In this document: in pieces, positions 18,712-28,432 of the stretch
Layout of the letters: each line of letters begins with the position of its first letter
How positions within the stretch are numbered: the first letter of the stretch is position 1
Assembly: GCA_963726755.1 (NCBI GenBank)
Contig: CAVSDB010000001.1
Coordinates: forward strand, 1,452,277-1,516,276
Origin: DATKIY01 sp963726755
GTDB taxonomy: Bacteria; Actinomycetota; Actinomycetes; JAHEKZ01
Length of the DNA: 64,000 nucleotides
Direction: 5' to 3'
Position numbers and translations under genes: made by a program
Notes under the pieces: model-generated
Databases searched by the model: none
What the model saw: only the letters and a program-made list of their open reading frames with translations
What the model was told of the DNA's origin: nothing

Positions 18712-20178
18712 TTAGTCGAGGTAGTCGCGGAGGACTTGCGAGCGGCTGGGGTGGCGCAGTTTGCTCATCGTCTTGGACTCGATCTGACGTATGCGCTCAC
18801 GCGTAACTCCGTAGACCTTGCCGATCTCGTCGAGCGTCTTCGGCTGTCCATCGGTGAGACCGAAACGCATCGACACAACACCGGCTTCGCGGTCCGACAA
18901 CGTGTCGAGCACCGCGTGCAACTGCTCCTGCAGCAGCGTGAATGACACCGCATCCGCGGGAACAACCGCTTCAGAGTCTTCGATGAGGTCACCGAATTCG
19001 CTGTCGCCGTCTTCACCCAGCGGCGTGTGCAACGAGATGGGCTCGCGTCCATACTTCTGGACCTCGACGACCTTCTCAGGTGTCATGTCGAGTTCACGCG
19101 CAAGTTCTTCGGGGGTTGGTTCGCGTCCGAGGTCCTGCAACATCTGGCGTTGAACACGCGCCAACTTGTTGATGACCTCAACCATGTGGACCGGGATACG
19201 GATCGTGCGTGCCTGGTCAGCCATGGCGCGAGTGATCGCCTGACGGATCCACCACGTCGCGTACGTCGAGAACTTGTAGCCCTTGGTGTAGTCGAACTTT
19301 TCGACAGCACGGATCAGACCGAGGTTGCCCTCTTGAATGAGGTCGAGGAAGAGCATGCCGCGACCGGTGTAGCGCTTGGCGAGCGAGACGACGAGTCGAA
19401 GGTTGGCCTCAAGCAGGTGGTCCTTCGCACGACGACCGTCTTCGGCGATCCACTTGAGCTCGCGGACCATCTTGTCCGACAGCTTCTTCGGGCCGTTCAA
19501 CTTCTCCTCGGCGAACAAGCCAGCCTCGATGCGCTTGGCGAGTTCAACCTCTTGCTCGGCGTTGAGAAGTGCGACCTTTCCGATCTGCTTCAAGTAGTCC
19601 TTGACGGGGTCGGCAGTCGCGCCGGCGACCATGACCTGCTGCACGGGCTCGTCGGACTCGTCCTTGTGCGAGATGACGAAGCCCTTTTCCTCGGGCTCGG
19701 TCTTGGCCAGTTCCTCGGCGACCTCTTCGTCGCTAACCGGCAGACCATCATCCGCAACCGGAATCTCGACAGTGGCGACGCCGACTGGCGCGTCCTTTGA
19801 TGCGGCCTTGCCCTTCGTCGCTGGCTCAGCCGATTTCGCGGCGGCCTTCTTGGCTGGGGCGGCCTTCTTCGCGACCGGCGCCTTCTTAGCTGGTGCCTTC
19901 TTGACCGCGACAGCCTTCTTGGCTGGGGCGGCCTTCTTCGCGACCGGCGCCTTCTTGGCCGGTGCCTTCTTCACAGCGACAGCCTTCTTCGGCGCGGCCT
20001 TCTTGGCGGGCGCCTTGGTGGGGGGCCGCTTGGACGCAGTCGCCTTCTTGGCGACGGCCGTCTTAGCCGGAACTGACTTCTTGGCCGGGGCCTTTTTGGC
20101 CGCTGCCTTCTTTGCAGGTTTGGTCACCGTTGCCTTACGGGTAGCAGCAGCAGGTGTTGTAGTGCGAGCACGGCTCAT
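18712..20178 (-). CDS. rpoD: Primary RNA polymerase sigma factor (RpoD/SigA/HrdB)
   Basis: 488 residues; housekeeping sigma factor. Residues about 10-125 are a low-complexity Lys/Ala/Pro tail, then a short 1.2-like part (DPVKDYLKQIGKVALL), region 2 with RLVVSLAKRYTGRGM, FLDLIQEGNLGLIRAVEKFD and STYATWWIRQAITRA, region 3 and region 4 ending SRSQVLRDYLD. The domain order and length match actinobacterial primary sigma factors. The Lys/Ala tail holds a near-perfect 69-bp tandem repeat. ATG at 20178 is preceded by GGAGG (CGAGGAGGCACTCGCTCC). Monocistronic as far as visible. Confidence 0.97.
   Translation of the reverse strand: MSRARTTTPAAATRKATVTKPAKKAAAKKAPAKKSVPAKTAVAKKATASKRPPTKAPAKKAAPKKAVAVKKAPAKKAPVAKKAAPAKKAVAVKKAPAKKAPVAKKAAPAKKAAAKSAEPATKGKAASKDAPVGVATVEIPVADDGLPVSDEEVAEELAKTEPEEKGFVISHKDESDEPVQQVMVAGATADPVKDYLKQIGKVALLNAEQEVELAKRIEAGLFAEEKLNGPKKLSDKMVRELKWIAEDGRRAKDHLLEANLRLVVSLAKRYTGRGMLFLDLIQEGNLGLIRAVEKFDYTKGYKFSTYATWWIRQAITRAMADQARTIRIPVHMVEVINKLARVQRQMLQDLGREPTPEELARELDMTPEKVVEVQKYGREPISLHTPLGEDGDSEFGDLIEDSEAVVPADAVSFTLLQEQLHAVLDTLSDREAGVVSMRFGLTDGQPKTLDEIGKVYGVTRERIRQIESKTMSKLRHPSRSQVLRDYLD
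19852..19989 (-). repeat. 69-bp tandem repeat in the sigma-factor Lys/Ala tail
   Basis: Copies at 19852-19920 and 19921-19989 differ at about four bases. Each encodes 23 residues built of KKAP/AKKA units. The region is low complexity and likely to vary in copy number between strains. Confidence 0.85.
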
Positions 20179-20366
20179 AGGAGCGAGTGCCTCCTCGCGA
20201 GAAATATCGACCGCGGAGCGGTTCTGGTGGGAGATGTCCAGGACCTGGCGCCGTCAGGCCGGGCTCCCAGGGTCAGACATGGACATTGTAGTCGGGGACC
20301 CCATCAGGTCTGTAATAGGCCAACGCCTCAGAGCGTCGGGACATTTCCCCCACTGCAAAAGTGGGG

Positions 20367-20777
20367 TCAGGCGTCGCGCGGCCGCTTAACCGCGAGCACC
20401 GGGCAGTCGGCGTCCAGCAGGACCCGCTGCGCGTTGCTTCCCATGATCAACTTGCCCACCGGGGTGCGTCGACGCAGCCCGATGATGATCAACTCGGCAC
20501 CTACCTCTTCGGCCACTGCCACGAGATCTTCGGCAGGGTCGTTCCCTCGGACGAGTCCGCGTACCTCGTGCTTGACGCCCGAGGAATCGAGACGTTCCCG
20601 CAGGGCCTTGACCTGCTCGTCCGTCAGAGCCAGGTCCTCGTAGTCGGCCGTCCGGCCCCCGCGCTGGGAGTTGACCACGATCAACGTGGACTCCCGGAGT
20701 TTGGCCTCGGCGACGGCTCGCTCGATGGCGGCCTCTCCCTCGGGGCTGGGCAGATATCCCACAACGATGGTGCCCAC
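20367..20777 (-). CDS. Universal stress protein (UspA family), ATP-binding type
   Basis: 136 residues, one UspA domain. Strand 1 is GTIVVGYLPSPEG; the ATP-binding loop GLRRRTPVGKLIMGSNA fits G-x2-G-x9-G(S/T) in spirit, followed by VLLDADCPVLAVK. The protein therefore probably binds ATP. Many actinobacterial Usp genes respond to hypoxia, but I see no DosR-like site upstream of this one. The start ATG at 20777 is preceded by AGGAGG (AAGGAGGTCGAGCG). About 190 bases downstream of rpoD start, same strand but reading away from it. Confidence 0.93.
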   Translation of the reverse strand: MGTIVVGYLPSPEGEAAIERAVAEAKLRESTLIVVNSQRGGRTADYEDLALTDEQVKALRERLDSSGVKHEVRGLVRGNDPAEDLVAVAEEVGAELIIIGLRRRTPVGKLIMGSNAQRVLLDADCPVLAVKRPRDA

Positions 20778-20866
20778 GCTCGACCTCCTTGGCCGGAACT
20801 CGCACTGACCTCAGCCGGACGCTAGCCGACTCTGGCCGCTCGCGCGATGGTCTGCCCGAATCCGTT

Positions 20867-21742
20867 TCAGTTCGCGACCAGTTCCGCCCTTGCCTGGAGC
20901 ACCTCAACATCGAGCGGAGGCGCCACCTGAACGACCGGCTCTCCGCCGACCCGGAACGGTCCCATGCCGTCGACGGTGAACCAGGCTTCCCACGAACTTG
21001 TGACTTCGACCGGGAAGTGGCCGGCGGATGTGAAGGTGTGCGCCACGGAGGTGTCGGGCCAGGCACCGCCCGGTTCTTGGGTAGATACGGAGGCGCCGTC
21101 CCCGAAGTCCCAGTCCCAGGTCGCCTTGCCCTGGAGCACGATCTGGAATCCGACGAGATCGAAGGTCCGCTCCCCCAGGTGTTCTGGCTGTCCTGACGCG
21201 AACAGCGTGGGCAACTGGATCAGCGTCCGATCGGCCGGCTGCATCGTGGGGAGCAGGTCTGGCACGTTCTCAAGGACTCGATCGTGGAGTGTGGCAGCCA
21301 CATCCGCCACGGTCGTCGGGCCAGCCGGACTAAGACATACCAGTCCGATCTCGGTCCACACCGGTGTTTCTGGTCGCCAAAGCAGCACGACGTAGCGCCG
21401 TTGATCGGCAGGACACGACTGCGCCGCGGGACTACACGGCGAGTCGGGAGAGTCGCCGCGACACATGATCCCCAATGCCCATCGACACGTCGCGCAGGTC
21501 GCCGCAGCGGTTCGGTCGTCGGACGAACCGCTGAAACTGGCGGCGGGTAGCAGCAGACCACCGGTCCCTACATATGCAGCCTGATCGGGATCTCCGACGA
21601 CGTCGCAGTCAGCGCCAGTGCAGGGGTCGGCGCGGAACGTCCCAGCCGACGCGGCGTTGCTCGTCGACGTAATCACGCCGACGGCTGCGAGCACCACGAG
21701 CAGGCTGAGCAACGCTCGCGCGGTCCGGAACTTGCGGTTCAT
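20867..21742 (-). CDS. Secreted protein with PKD-like domain
   Basis: About 291 residues. Signal peptide RKFRTARALLSLLVVLAAVGVI (cleavage near ASAGTFRADP) and a Cys-rich middle (six or more Cys, e.g. CTGADCD, CATCRW, CRGDSPDSPCSP) are followed by a PKD-type fold: WDWDFGDG and VAHTFTSAGHFPVEV. No enzyme signature. ATG at 21742 (MNRKFRTAR) chosen because it gives a normal signal peptide; the frame is open to 21790. Likely extracellular; function unknown. The Cys may form disulfides. Confidence 0.75.
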   Translation of the reverse strand: MNRKFRTARALLSLLVVLAAVGVITSTSNAASAGTFRADPCTGADCDVVGDPDQAAYVGTGGLLLPAASFSGSSDDRTAAATCATCRWALGIMCRGDSPDSPCSPAAQSCPADQRRYVVLLWRPETPVWTEIGLVCLSPAGPTTVADVAATLHDRVLENVPDLLPTMQPADRTLIQLPTLFASGQPEHLGERTFDLVGFQIVLQGKATWDWDFGDGASVSTQEPGGAWPDTSVAHTFTSAGHFPVEVTSSWEAWFTVDGMGPFRVGGEPVVQVAPPLDVEVLQARAELVAN

Positions 21743-21839
21743 GCAGCCGAAATTTAGAACCGTTGCGCGGTTGGCGCTGGCACGATCCACAGTCTCCCTC
21801 GGACGGCCGAGGCGAGTGACAGTGCGTGACGAACCGATT

Positions 21840-22957
21840 TCAGTTTCTCTTCTGCGATCGCTTGGCCTTGCGGAACACTTGCGCTCGTTCGCGACGAGCC
21901 CCTTCGAGGATGGACGACACCGCGAGCGAGGGGGTCACTCCGCCGCCAACCGCCTGCCCGATCAACTCGGCGAGCCGGTAGTCGGGATCGTCCTCGAGCG
22001 CCCGGTCAACGCCGATGTTGGCCCGTGCTCCGTCGCCGCATGCGTAAGCAACACAGTGAATACATCGTGGCCGGAGGCGCAATCAGAAGTTGAGGGGCGA
22101 CCGAGCACAGCGGAGCGCCAGAACGACCCGTCCTGGCTGTCGCGAGACAACTGCGCCGATGCGATGACGGAGTCTCGGACGTGGATGTCGCGCATGCACA
22201 ACAGCAATTTCGCGACGTCACTCGGCTCGGGCAGATCTCCTGTCTGTCTGAACTCGTCGAGAACGCGTTCGACGAACTCAACGGCGCGACGACGGTGGGT
22301 ACGCACCGAGCCATGTCCGGGAAGGATCGCCCACCGGTTGAAGTCACGATCGCTCATTGCGTCAAGGGCTGCTTCGACGTCGAGCATCTGGCAGACGTCG
22401 GTCTCAAGTTCCCTGACCAGTGCCTCGCGTTCGGGTGCAGCCACCATGCCGTGGCTGACTGCCTCGACTGCGATCGGACCGTCGTGAACGAGTGGCGTTC
22501 CTTGCGGCGGACAGCACTGTTCGGAGGTGCAGATGTACGACCACCACCGGTCATCACTGACTAACAATGCATCGAGCAGGTCCATCTCATGTCGAAGTCC
22601 CTCGGCCTCGAGCGCATCTACTATTGCTCGCCGCGGCAACGACTCGTCCGACGCCGTTGGATCCCACAGCCCCTGATCCATCGACTCGTCGTCGTAGATG
22701 GCGATGACGAATGAATCAGCCTCAGACTCACGAGCAGCGGCGAACCAGGACTTGAGCTCCTCGACGGGCACATCGATATCGACGCGTGCAGTGACTTTGA
22801 TCCGATGTCGCGGTGGGGCTAGTCCGATCAGGACCAGGCTTTGGCGCGGTTCGAAACCCAAGAGATAAGGCACCATCTGAATGATTTCTGGGGGTCCAGA
22901 CAACCGCATGCGGTCGGCTGTTGGCGTGACACCGTTGAGTGCGAGGTCGTTATGCAT
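21840..22957 (-). CDS. DUF4192 protein, indels near the C-terminus
   Basis: About 370 residues, cytoplasmic. SGPPEIIQMVPYLLGFEPRQ and LVLIGLAP are the hallmark N-terminus of the actinobacterial DUF4192 family; the function is unknown. The frame changes near 22100 (sequence resumes SVAPQLLIAPPATMYSLCC) and near 22045 (resumes VAYACGDGARANIGVDRALE), both typical for the family C-terminal region. The gene therefore ends at 21840, not at the in-frame stop near 21962. ATG at 22957. No partner gene. Confidence 0.75.
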
Positions 22958-23093
22958 GACCCGACCATGAACGCCCCGCCTGGCGCTGATCTGAACCAGT
23001 AAGCCCGATGGGGACGAACTCGCAATCCTTACGACTTGGGGAAAACCGTGCGGCGGGCTGGCGATGCGGGCGGCGGCGTGTTCTTCTGGCTAC

Positions 23094-23820
23094 GTGGAAC
23101 CACCAGAAGTCACTCCGACAACAGGCTCCCCCGTGGGTCGTCGAGTCATTCTGGGAATGGTTGGACTCGGCGCGATCGGCGTGGTCTTCGGGTCGTCGAT
23201 CCAAAGTGCGATCGACTCGGTGCTCGCTCCTCTTCGTAATGCCGACCCCACTGGCTTGACGGGGTTGATCCCCGGGGAGGGCGGCTGGCGTTACTACTCG
23301 GTGGTGTCGAGCAATCCGGACGTGAGTGTTGACGAGTACCGGTTGCAGGTGACCGGGTTGGTTGAGCATGAAGCGACCTTGAGCTACGCAGATTTGGCTG
23401 CGCTACCCCAGACACAACTGACTCGCGACTTCCAGTGTGTGACTGGTTGGCGAATCCAAGACGTCGCGTGGCAGGGCGTGCAACTACGAGACCTACTTGA
23501 CACACGTCGGTGTCATGTCAGGTGCCAAGGCGCTGAAGTTCAGTTCGTCCGACGGCACGTACACCGAGTCGCTCACACTGGAGCAAGCGACAACCATGGA
23601 CTGCATCGTCGCGACCCACTTGGAGGGAACCGTCGTCAATCGCGAACATGGCGGCCCGGTTCGGTTGTACGTCGCTCCGATGTATGGCTACAAGTCGTTG
23701 AAGTGGCTTGACCAGATCGAAGTCGTTGACGCTGTCGAACCTGGCTACTGGGAAGTACGGGGTTACGACGTCGACGCATACGTTGGCGCGTCGAACGGAC
23801 GCGACGATGAGCAAACCTGA
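23094..23820 (+). CDS. Molybdopterin-dependent oxidoreductase (sulfite oxidase/MsrP-like), one indel
   Basis: About 242 residues. VGRRVILGMVGLGAIG near the start looks like a membrane or twin-arginine signal. The catalytic domain has DFQCVTGW, where Cys is the molybdenum ligand of the sulfite oxidase fold, and GPVRLYVAPMYGYKSLKW near the end. A frame change near 23500-23515 separates RDLLD from THVGVMSGAKALKF; the family continues across it. The start at 23094 (GTG, VEPPEVTP) is preferred. It overlaps the next gene, a membrane cytochrome b, by 14 bases. Together they resemble a MsrPQ-like or sulfite-dehydrogenase-like pair: substrate oxidised or reduced outside the membrane, electrons through cytochrome b. 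Substrate unknown. Confidence 0.8.
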
Positions 23821-24379
23821 GCCGCGCTTCGCGCGTAGCGAAGTCGTCGTGCACGCGGTTTTCGGGGCATTGGTGTTGATTGCCATCGCTTCGGCGGCGT
23901 TGTTGTGGTTCGACCCGCTCGCGCAGTGGTTCGGGCGTCGCGAGGCAGTGACCAAGGTGCACACAATCGCCGGCCTACTAATGCCCCTCCCGCTCGCGTT
24001 AGGTCTGTTGTCGTCGTCGTTCCGCCGGGACGCTATGCGCCTGGAGCGACTCTCCCCCGACGACCGCGAGTGGCTGAGGTCCGGCGATCGCAGGAGCGGT
24101 CGGATTCCGGTCGATCGCTTCAATGCTGGTCAGAAACTGAACGCCGCTTTCACGATCGGAGCGGTGTTCGTGCTCTTCGGGACTGGGGTCATCATGGGCA
24201 GCGTGCTGTGGGAGTGGCCCACGACGTACCGAATCGGCGCCAGTTGGGTACACGGCTGGGCCGCACTGGGAATCACGATCGCCGTCATCGGACACGTCTA
24301 CTTCGTGTGGCGTCACGGTCGTGGCGACGCCACCAACGAGTTCGTAACTAGTTCTTGGCCCGATCGTGAGCAGCAATGA
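23807..24379 (+). CDS. Membrane cytochrome b, partner of the molybdopterin enzyme
   Basis: About 190 residues with four hydrophobic segments: HAVFGALVLIAIASAALLWF, HTIAGLLMPLPLALGLL, AFTIGAVFVLFGTGVIMG and the ALGITIAVIGHVYFVW end. Histidines sit in helices as in cytochrome b561 and formate dehydrogenase gamma-type subunits (HAVFG, HTIAG, HGWAA, GHVYF). The start at 23807 (MSKPEPR) overlaps the preceding gene by 14 bases, so the pair is coupled. Its 3' end overlaps the convergent PucR-type gene by 32 bases. Role: electron transfer between quinone and the molybdopterin subunit, by inference. Confidence 0.75.
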   Translation: MSKPEPRFARSEVVVHAVFGALVLIAIASAALLWFDPLAQWFGRREAVTKVHTIAGLLMPLPLALGLLSSSFRRDAMRLERLSPDDREWLRSGDRRSGRIPVDRFNAGQKLNAAFTIGAVFVLFGTGVIMGSVLWEWPTTYRIGASWVHGWAALGITIAVIGHVYFVWRHGRGDATNEFVTSSWPDREQQ

Positions 24380-26042
24380 GGTCCAGCCCACGAAGCGCAA
24401 CATCCAGACGCAATCTCGCCTCGGTGTTGTCGAGGTCTCGCCCGAGCAGCGACGCGATTCGGTCAAGTCGGTAGTACACCGTGCGTCGTTCGACGTGCAG
24501 TCGTTTTGCGGCCGCCGTCTTCGAACCGTGCTCGGCAAGAAAGGCTCGAAGGGTAGGAATCAACGAGGATCCCTGCGTTCGGTCGTGACCAACGAGTGGT
24601 CCAAGCTCGACGTCGACGAACCGCGCGAGGTCGGGACCTTCGGCCAAGGTGCTGAGCAGGTGCGTCAATCCCAAGTCTTCGAAGTGAACGATCGGCGCTG
24701 ACAGACGCTCGCCCATGAGTTCGCCACCGTTGACCTGAGCGGCGTGCGATACCGCCTCGGCCGCCTGCTGGTACGCGCGTGGCACTCGACCGAAGTCGAC
24801 AACATCGCTTACACCCACGCGGTAGGAGGGGTCTGCGACTGAGGCCAGGGCGCTACGAAAGTCAGTTCCCGTGGGAACGGCGAGAACCGCCACGACGCGT
24901 TCGCCTTCTAGCGCACTGAGCGCGCGCCACCCAGCGGCGGCCAGCGCGGCGCGCGAACGTCGAAGCAACGCGATGCGGGCCAGATGACGATTGCGCTCGG
25001 TGTGAGGTTCGGGTCCACTCGGCTCCATGACGACGACCGCAACGTCGCCGCGTCCGAGATCGACCCCAAGCGATCGACTACGTCGCAGGAACTCCATGCC
25101 CGATCCGATGCCGTCGCGGGCGAGATCAGAGATCAAGCCAGATCGTGCCGACTCGGTGAGGTAACCGGTTTCACGTTCGACGAGCAACGCTAGGCCAAGC
25201 GCAGCGACAGCGCGGTCGACAGCCAGCGCATCAATCTCGTCGAGGTCTCGCAACGACTGGATGACGTGAAGCCGACCCCACGTTTCGTCGCGAATCCTGA
25301 TGTTCTGCCACAGACATACCGAGGCCGTCGTCGTCTCGGGCGAACGATGCCACGCAACCACATCACTCTCACCAAGCTGATGCTCGTGGGGAGCGTGGAC
25401 CTCCCACAACTCATACACCGCGTTACTGCCAAGACCCGCGTCAGCCAGAGCTGAGATCTGACCGGTGTTGTCGACCAGCAGGACCGGGTTACCGACCAGA
25501 TCAGAAAGCACGCGCAAGATGTGGGTGATGTCCCCTCGGTTGACCACGATGTCGGTGAACGTCTTGCCAACCTGCTCGGCTCGTTCGAGCATTCGAAGCT
25601 GTGTACCGATCACCGCCTCGCTTCGCTTGCGGTCAGTGATGTCGAGCATGAGCCCCTGAACAATTGCGTTGTCACCGCTCCCCAACACCACAAACCGGTC
25701 GTGAATCCAGACCTCGTCACCGTTGTCGGGTCGGATCAGTCGGTACTCCAGCTCACCGCCACCTTCACCGAGCAGTGCGTGGTAGGTCGTCAGGACCTCG
25801 TCACGCTCATCGGGGTGCAGGATCCCTCGCCAGATGTTGGTCGACGGGTTCACGTAGTCCTCGAGTGAGATCCCCAGGATCTGCTCGATCTGCGGGTTTA
25901 CGTAGAGCGTGGTCTCGTCGTCGTCGAGCCGATCGATGTACAGCACGGCGGGGATCTGTCCGCACAGCGCTTCGTACCGGTCGGCGATGGGCGGTCCGGC
26001 TGTCAGCCACTCATCGAGCCACACCCCGTGGGGTTTGCTCAT
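24348..26042 (-). CDS. PAS-domain PucR/CdaR-family transcriptional regulator
   Basis: About 564 residues. N-terminal PAS domain (LYVNPQIEQILGISLEDY ... LDITDRKRSE, residues about 25-145), a GAF-like middle (VNRGDITHILRVLSDLVGNP), then a GGDEF-like/CdaR linker and the C-terminal PucR helix-turn-helix (HGSKTAAAKRLHVERRTVYY and LRLDVALRGLDLI). Such proteins usually activate catabolic genes in response to a small ligand. The start at 26042 (MSKPHGVW) has GGAGGTGGG upstream; the frame is open to 26201. Target genes are not evident; divergent from a glyoxalase-like gene. Confidence 0.88.
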   Translation of the reverse strand: MSKPHGVWLDEWLTAGPPIADRYEALCGQIPAVLYIDRLDDDETTLYVNPQIEQILGISLEDYVNPSTNIWRGILHPDERDEVLTTYHALLGEGGGELEYRLIRPDNGDEVWIHDRFVVLGSGDNAIVQGLMLDITDRKRSEAVIGTQLRMLERAEQVGKTFTDIVVNRGDITHILRVLSDLVGNPVLLVDNTGQISALADAGLGSNAVYELWEVHAPHEHQLGESDVVAWHRSPETTTASVCLWQNIRIRDETWGRLHVIQSLRDLDEIDALAVDRAVAALGLALLVERETGYLTESARSGLISDLARDGIGSGMEFLRRSRSLGVDLGRGDVAVVVMEPSGPEPHTERNRHLARIALLRRSRAALAAAGWRALSALEGERVVAVLAVPTGTDFRSALASVADPSYRVGVSDVVDFGRVPRAYQQAAEAVSHAAQVNGGELMGERLSAPIVHFEDLGLTHLLSTLAEGPDLARFVDVELGPLVGHDRTQGSSLIPTLRAFLAEHGSKTAAAKRLHVERRTVYYRLDRIASLLGRDLDNTEARLRLDVALRGLDLIAAHDRAKN

Positions 26043-26315
26043 GCGACCCACCTCCATGCACACAGTGTGCAGTATCCGAAGCACCAAAATGCACACTCTG
26101 TTTCTTGCCACTTCAAGGTTGGTCCGACAGAGTGAGAGCGCCATTTTCGGCACCCCGCTCGCCTCCCCTCGGCGGGTGGGTTGCGGCCGAGGCTCTGACA
26201 CCGGATCAACGGGGGTGGCGTCAGAGTTCTCGGCTTGCGAACGCTTCGTTCGATCTTGCCGACGGAGATCGACTTCCGGACCCCCCTGTCATCGCGCCTA
26301 TGAGGGTTGGGCAGG

Positions 26316-26969
26316 ATGCTTGACATGCGGCTGGACCACCTTTCGTACGCGGCACCGACCGATCACCTCGCCGACGTCGTCCAGCGTCTCGGTTCGCGCC
26401 TGGGAGCCGGCTTCGTGGACGGTGGCGTTCATCCCCGATTCGGTACCCGCAACTTCGTCCTACCCCTAGCAGGCGGCTGCTACCTCGAGGTGGTGTCGGC
26501 TCTCGATCACCCGGCAGCCGAGAAGGCGCCCTTTGGCCGCGCTGTCCGGCAGCGTGGGACTGACGGTGGTGGCTGGCTCGGCTGGGTCGTATCGGTTTCT
26601 GACCTAGAACCCGTCGAATCTCGACTTGGTCGCCCTGCCGTTGAGGGACATCGGGTCCGCCCCGACGGTTACGACCTGCGATGGCGTCAGATCGGTGTCA
26701 TCGACCTGATTGACGATCCCCAGTTGCCGTTCTTCATCCGCTGGGACTCGGACACGACTGAACATCCCAGTTGCCACGCCTCCAGCGACCTGCGGATCGT
26801 CAAGCTTGAGATAGCTGGGGACTCCAGCACGGTCAACGATTGGTTGGGCACAACCAACGGGCACCCGCTGGACGACGTTGACGTCGAGTGGGTCGAGGCA
26901 GCCGAGGGTGACGCTGGCCTGATCGCCGCTCATTTCGCAACTCCTCAGGGAGTCGTCCGGGTCGACTAG
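26316..26969 (+). CDS. Glyoxalase-like (VOC superfamily) protein
   Basis: About 217 residues. LDHLSYAAPTDHLADVVQRL begins a VOC half-domain, and GCYLEVVSALDHP holds the Glu that binds metal in VOC proteins; a second, less clear half follows. This matches the glyoxalase_3-type domain that many actinobacteria carry. The first possible starts are ATG 26316 and 26325; GAGGG lies eight bases before 26316. Substrate unknown. Divergent from the PAS-PucR regulator across about 270 bases, so it may be a target. Confidence 0.78.
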   Translation: MLDMRLDHLSYAAPTDHLADVVQRLGSRLGAGFVDGGVHPRFGTRNFVLPLAGGCYLEVVSALDHPAAEKAPFGRAVRQRGTDGGGWLGWVVSVSDLEPVESRLGRPAVEGHRVRPDGYDLRWRQIGVIDLIDDPQLPFFIRWDSDTTEHPSCHASSDLRIVKLEIAGDSSTVNDWLGTTNGHPLDDVDVEWVEAAEGDAGLIAAHFATPQGVVRVD

Positions 26970-27009
26970 TACGACTTGCCTGGCATCGGTCGGCTAGTAC
27001 CGTCGAGGT

Positions 27010-27231
27010 ATGTGCAGAAGCATCAAGACTCTCCGTCCCCCGTTCACTGAAGATGTGACCCCTGACGACATGCGGGCCGCCGCGCTCCAGTACGTCCGCA
27101 AAGTTTCAGGGTTCCGCGCCCCGGCGCAACACAATGAGGTTGCGTTCAACCTCGCCGTGGACGAGATTGCCGATGCGACGACGCGCCTGCTGGCACATCT
27201 CAACGTGCGCGGAAGCTCGGGCGTTGCCTAG
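27010..27231 (+). CDS. DUF2277 protein
   Basis: 73 residues. MCRSIKTLRPPF and ALQYVRKVSGFRAP are diagnostic of DUF2277, a small conserved family of unknown function with an N-terminal Cys. Its stop overlaps the stop of the convergent alcohol dehydrogenase gene by 4 bases (CTAG-type overlap). Real gene despite its small size. Confidence 0.9.
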   Translation: MCRSIKTLRPPFTEDVTPDDMRAAALQYVRKVSGFRAPAQHNEVAFNLAVDEIADATTRLLAHLNVRGSSGVA

Positions 27232-28349
27232 CCTGCCGTGACTAGTCCTGGGTTTGGCAACAGCAACTGACGCAGCGCTTCGCCGCGCCCCAAGTCATCG
27301 AGCGCCGCAGCCGCCTCGTCGAGTGGCCTTGCCGCTGACACCATCGACTCGAGGTCGAGTTCGCCGCTCATGAACAGGTCAACCAACGCGGGGATGTCAC
27401 GGTGTGGCACGCATGAGCCGTAGTTCGACCCAAGAATCCGTTGGTCATGCTCAGCCAGAACCATCGGGTCGAACGTCGCGCGCTCACCATTCGGTGGAAG
27501 TCCGACAACAACCGCTGCACCACCCATCCCCAGCGACGCGATGGCTTGCTCGGTCGTACTAATAAGTCCAATCGCGTCGAAGACGTAGTCGAGTCCCTCT
27601 TCGACCTGTTCTTTCAACGACGACACGACGTCATGATTGCTGGCGTCCAGAACATCGGTGGCACCGAGTCGTCGAGCGAGTCCGAGTTTGTTGGGATTCA
27701 TGTCGACGGCCACGATTCGGGCAGCTCCGGCCAACTTGGCGCCCTGCACACAAGACAGTCCGACCCCACCGCAACCAATCACGGCGACCGTAGCCCCAAC
27801 CGGAACCGCCGCAGTGTTGCGCACCGCGCCCACTCCTGTCGCGACAGCACAGCCAACGATGGCGATGAGATCCAGCGGTGCGTCCTCGCGCACTTTGATC
27901 GCACCGGTCGCCGGCACCACTGCTCGCTCGGCGTAGGACGACACGCCTAGGTAGTGGTAGCACTTGGTGCCGTCGATGGTCAGCCGCGTCGTTCCGTCGA
28001 ACAACGTGCCCTCACCAGCGATCACCTCTGCAGACGGCAAGCACTGCGACGGCTTACCAGCTAGACAGAACCGGCAGGTCCCGCAGTGCGGCACCCACGA
28101 CAGCACGACGTGGTCGCCGACGGCGAGATCGGTCACGCCCTCACCCAGCCGGGTGACGACACCGGACCCCTCGTGGCCGAGCACCACCGGAGTGTGACGT
28201 TCCCACTCACCGCGAACCACGTGCAGGTCGCTGTGGCAGACGCCTGCGGCCGCGATCGTCACCTCGACCTCGTCGGGACCAGGGGGTGCCAACTCAACGT
28301 CGGCGATTTCGACTGGACGGTCGTTGCCTCGTAACACCGCGGCTCTCAT
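27228..28349 (-). CDS. Zinc-dependent alcohol dehydrogenase (MDR family)
   Basis: 373 residues, cytoplasmic NAD(P)-dependent dehydrogenase. Catalytic zinc ligands: Cys in AAGVCHSD, GHEGSG, and the distal Cys in the second half. Structural zinc: four Cys in CGTCRFCLAGKPSQC. Rossmann fold GCGGVGLSCVQGAK with VAVDMNPNK. This resembles class III and related actinobacterial alcohol dehydrogenases that may use mycothiol or NAD. ATG at 28349 (MRAAVLRG) chosen over the frame start at 28385. Substrate not determined. Convergent with DUF2277, divergent from arfB. Confidence 0.9.
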   Translation of the reverse strand: MRAAVLRGNDRPVEIADVELAPPGPDEVEVTIAAAGVCHSDLHVVRGEWERHTPVVLGHEGSGVVTRLGEGVTDLAVGDHVVLSWVPHCGTCRFCLAGKPSQCLPSAEVIAGEGTLFDGTTRLTIDGTKCYHYLGVSSYAERAVVPATGAIKVREDAPLDLIAIVGCAVATGVGAVRNTAAVPVGATVAVIGCGGVGLSCVQGAKLAGAARIVAVDMNPNKLGLARRLGATDVLDASNHDVVSSLKEQVEEGLDYVFDAIGLISTTEQAIASLGMGGAAVVVGLPPNGERATFDPMVLAEHDQRILGSNYGSCVPHRDIPALVDLFMSGELDLESMVSAARPLDEAAAALDDLGRGEALRQLLLPNPGLVTAG

Positions 28350-28432
28350 TCGATGAGTCCTACCGCAGGTGAGCCTCGCCCACAAGCCAAACCCGCGTGA
28401 CGCGCGTCGACATCCACGGCAGGCTTGTCGTC

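Noticed and set aside
19601..20389. 262-residue open frame of repeated Ala/Phe segments opposite the sigma-factor tail
   Set aside because: Antisense image of the Lys/Ala repeats; the membrane-like appearance is only the complement of AAG/GCC codons.
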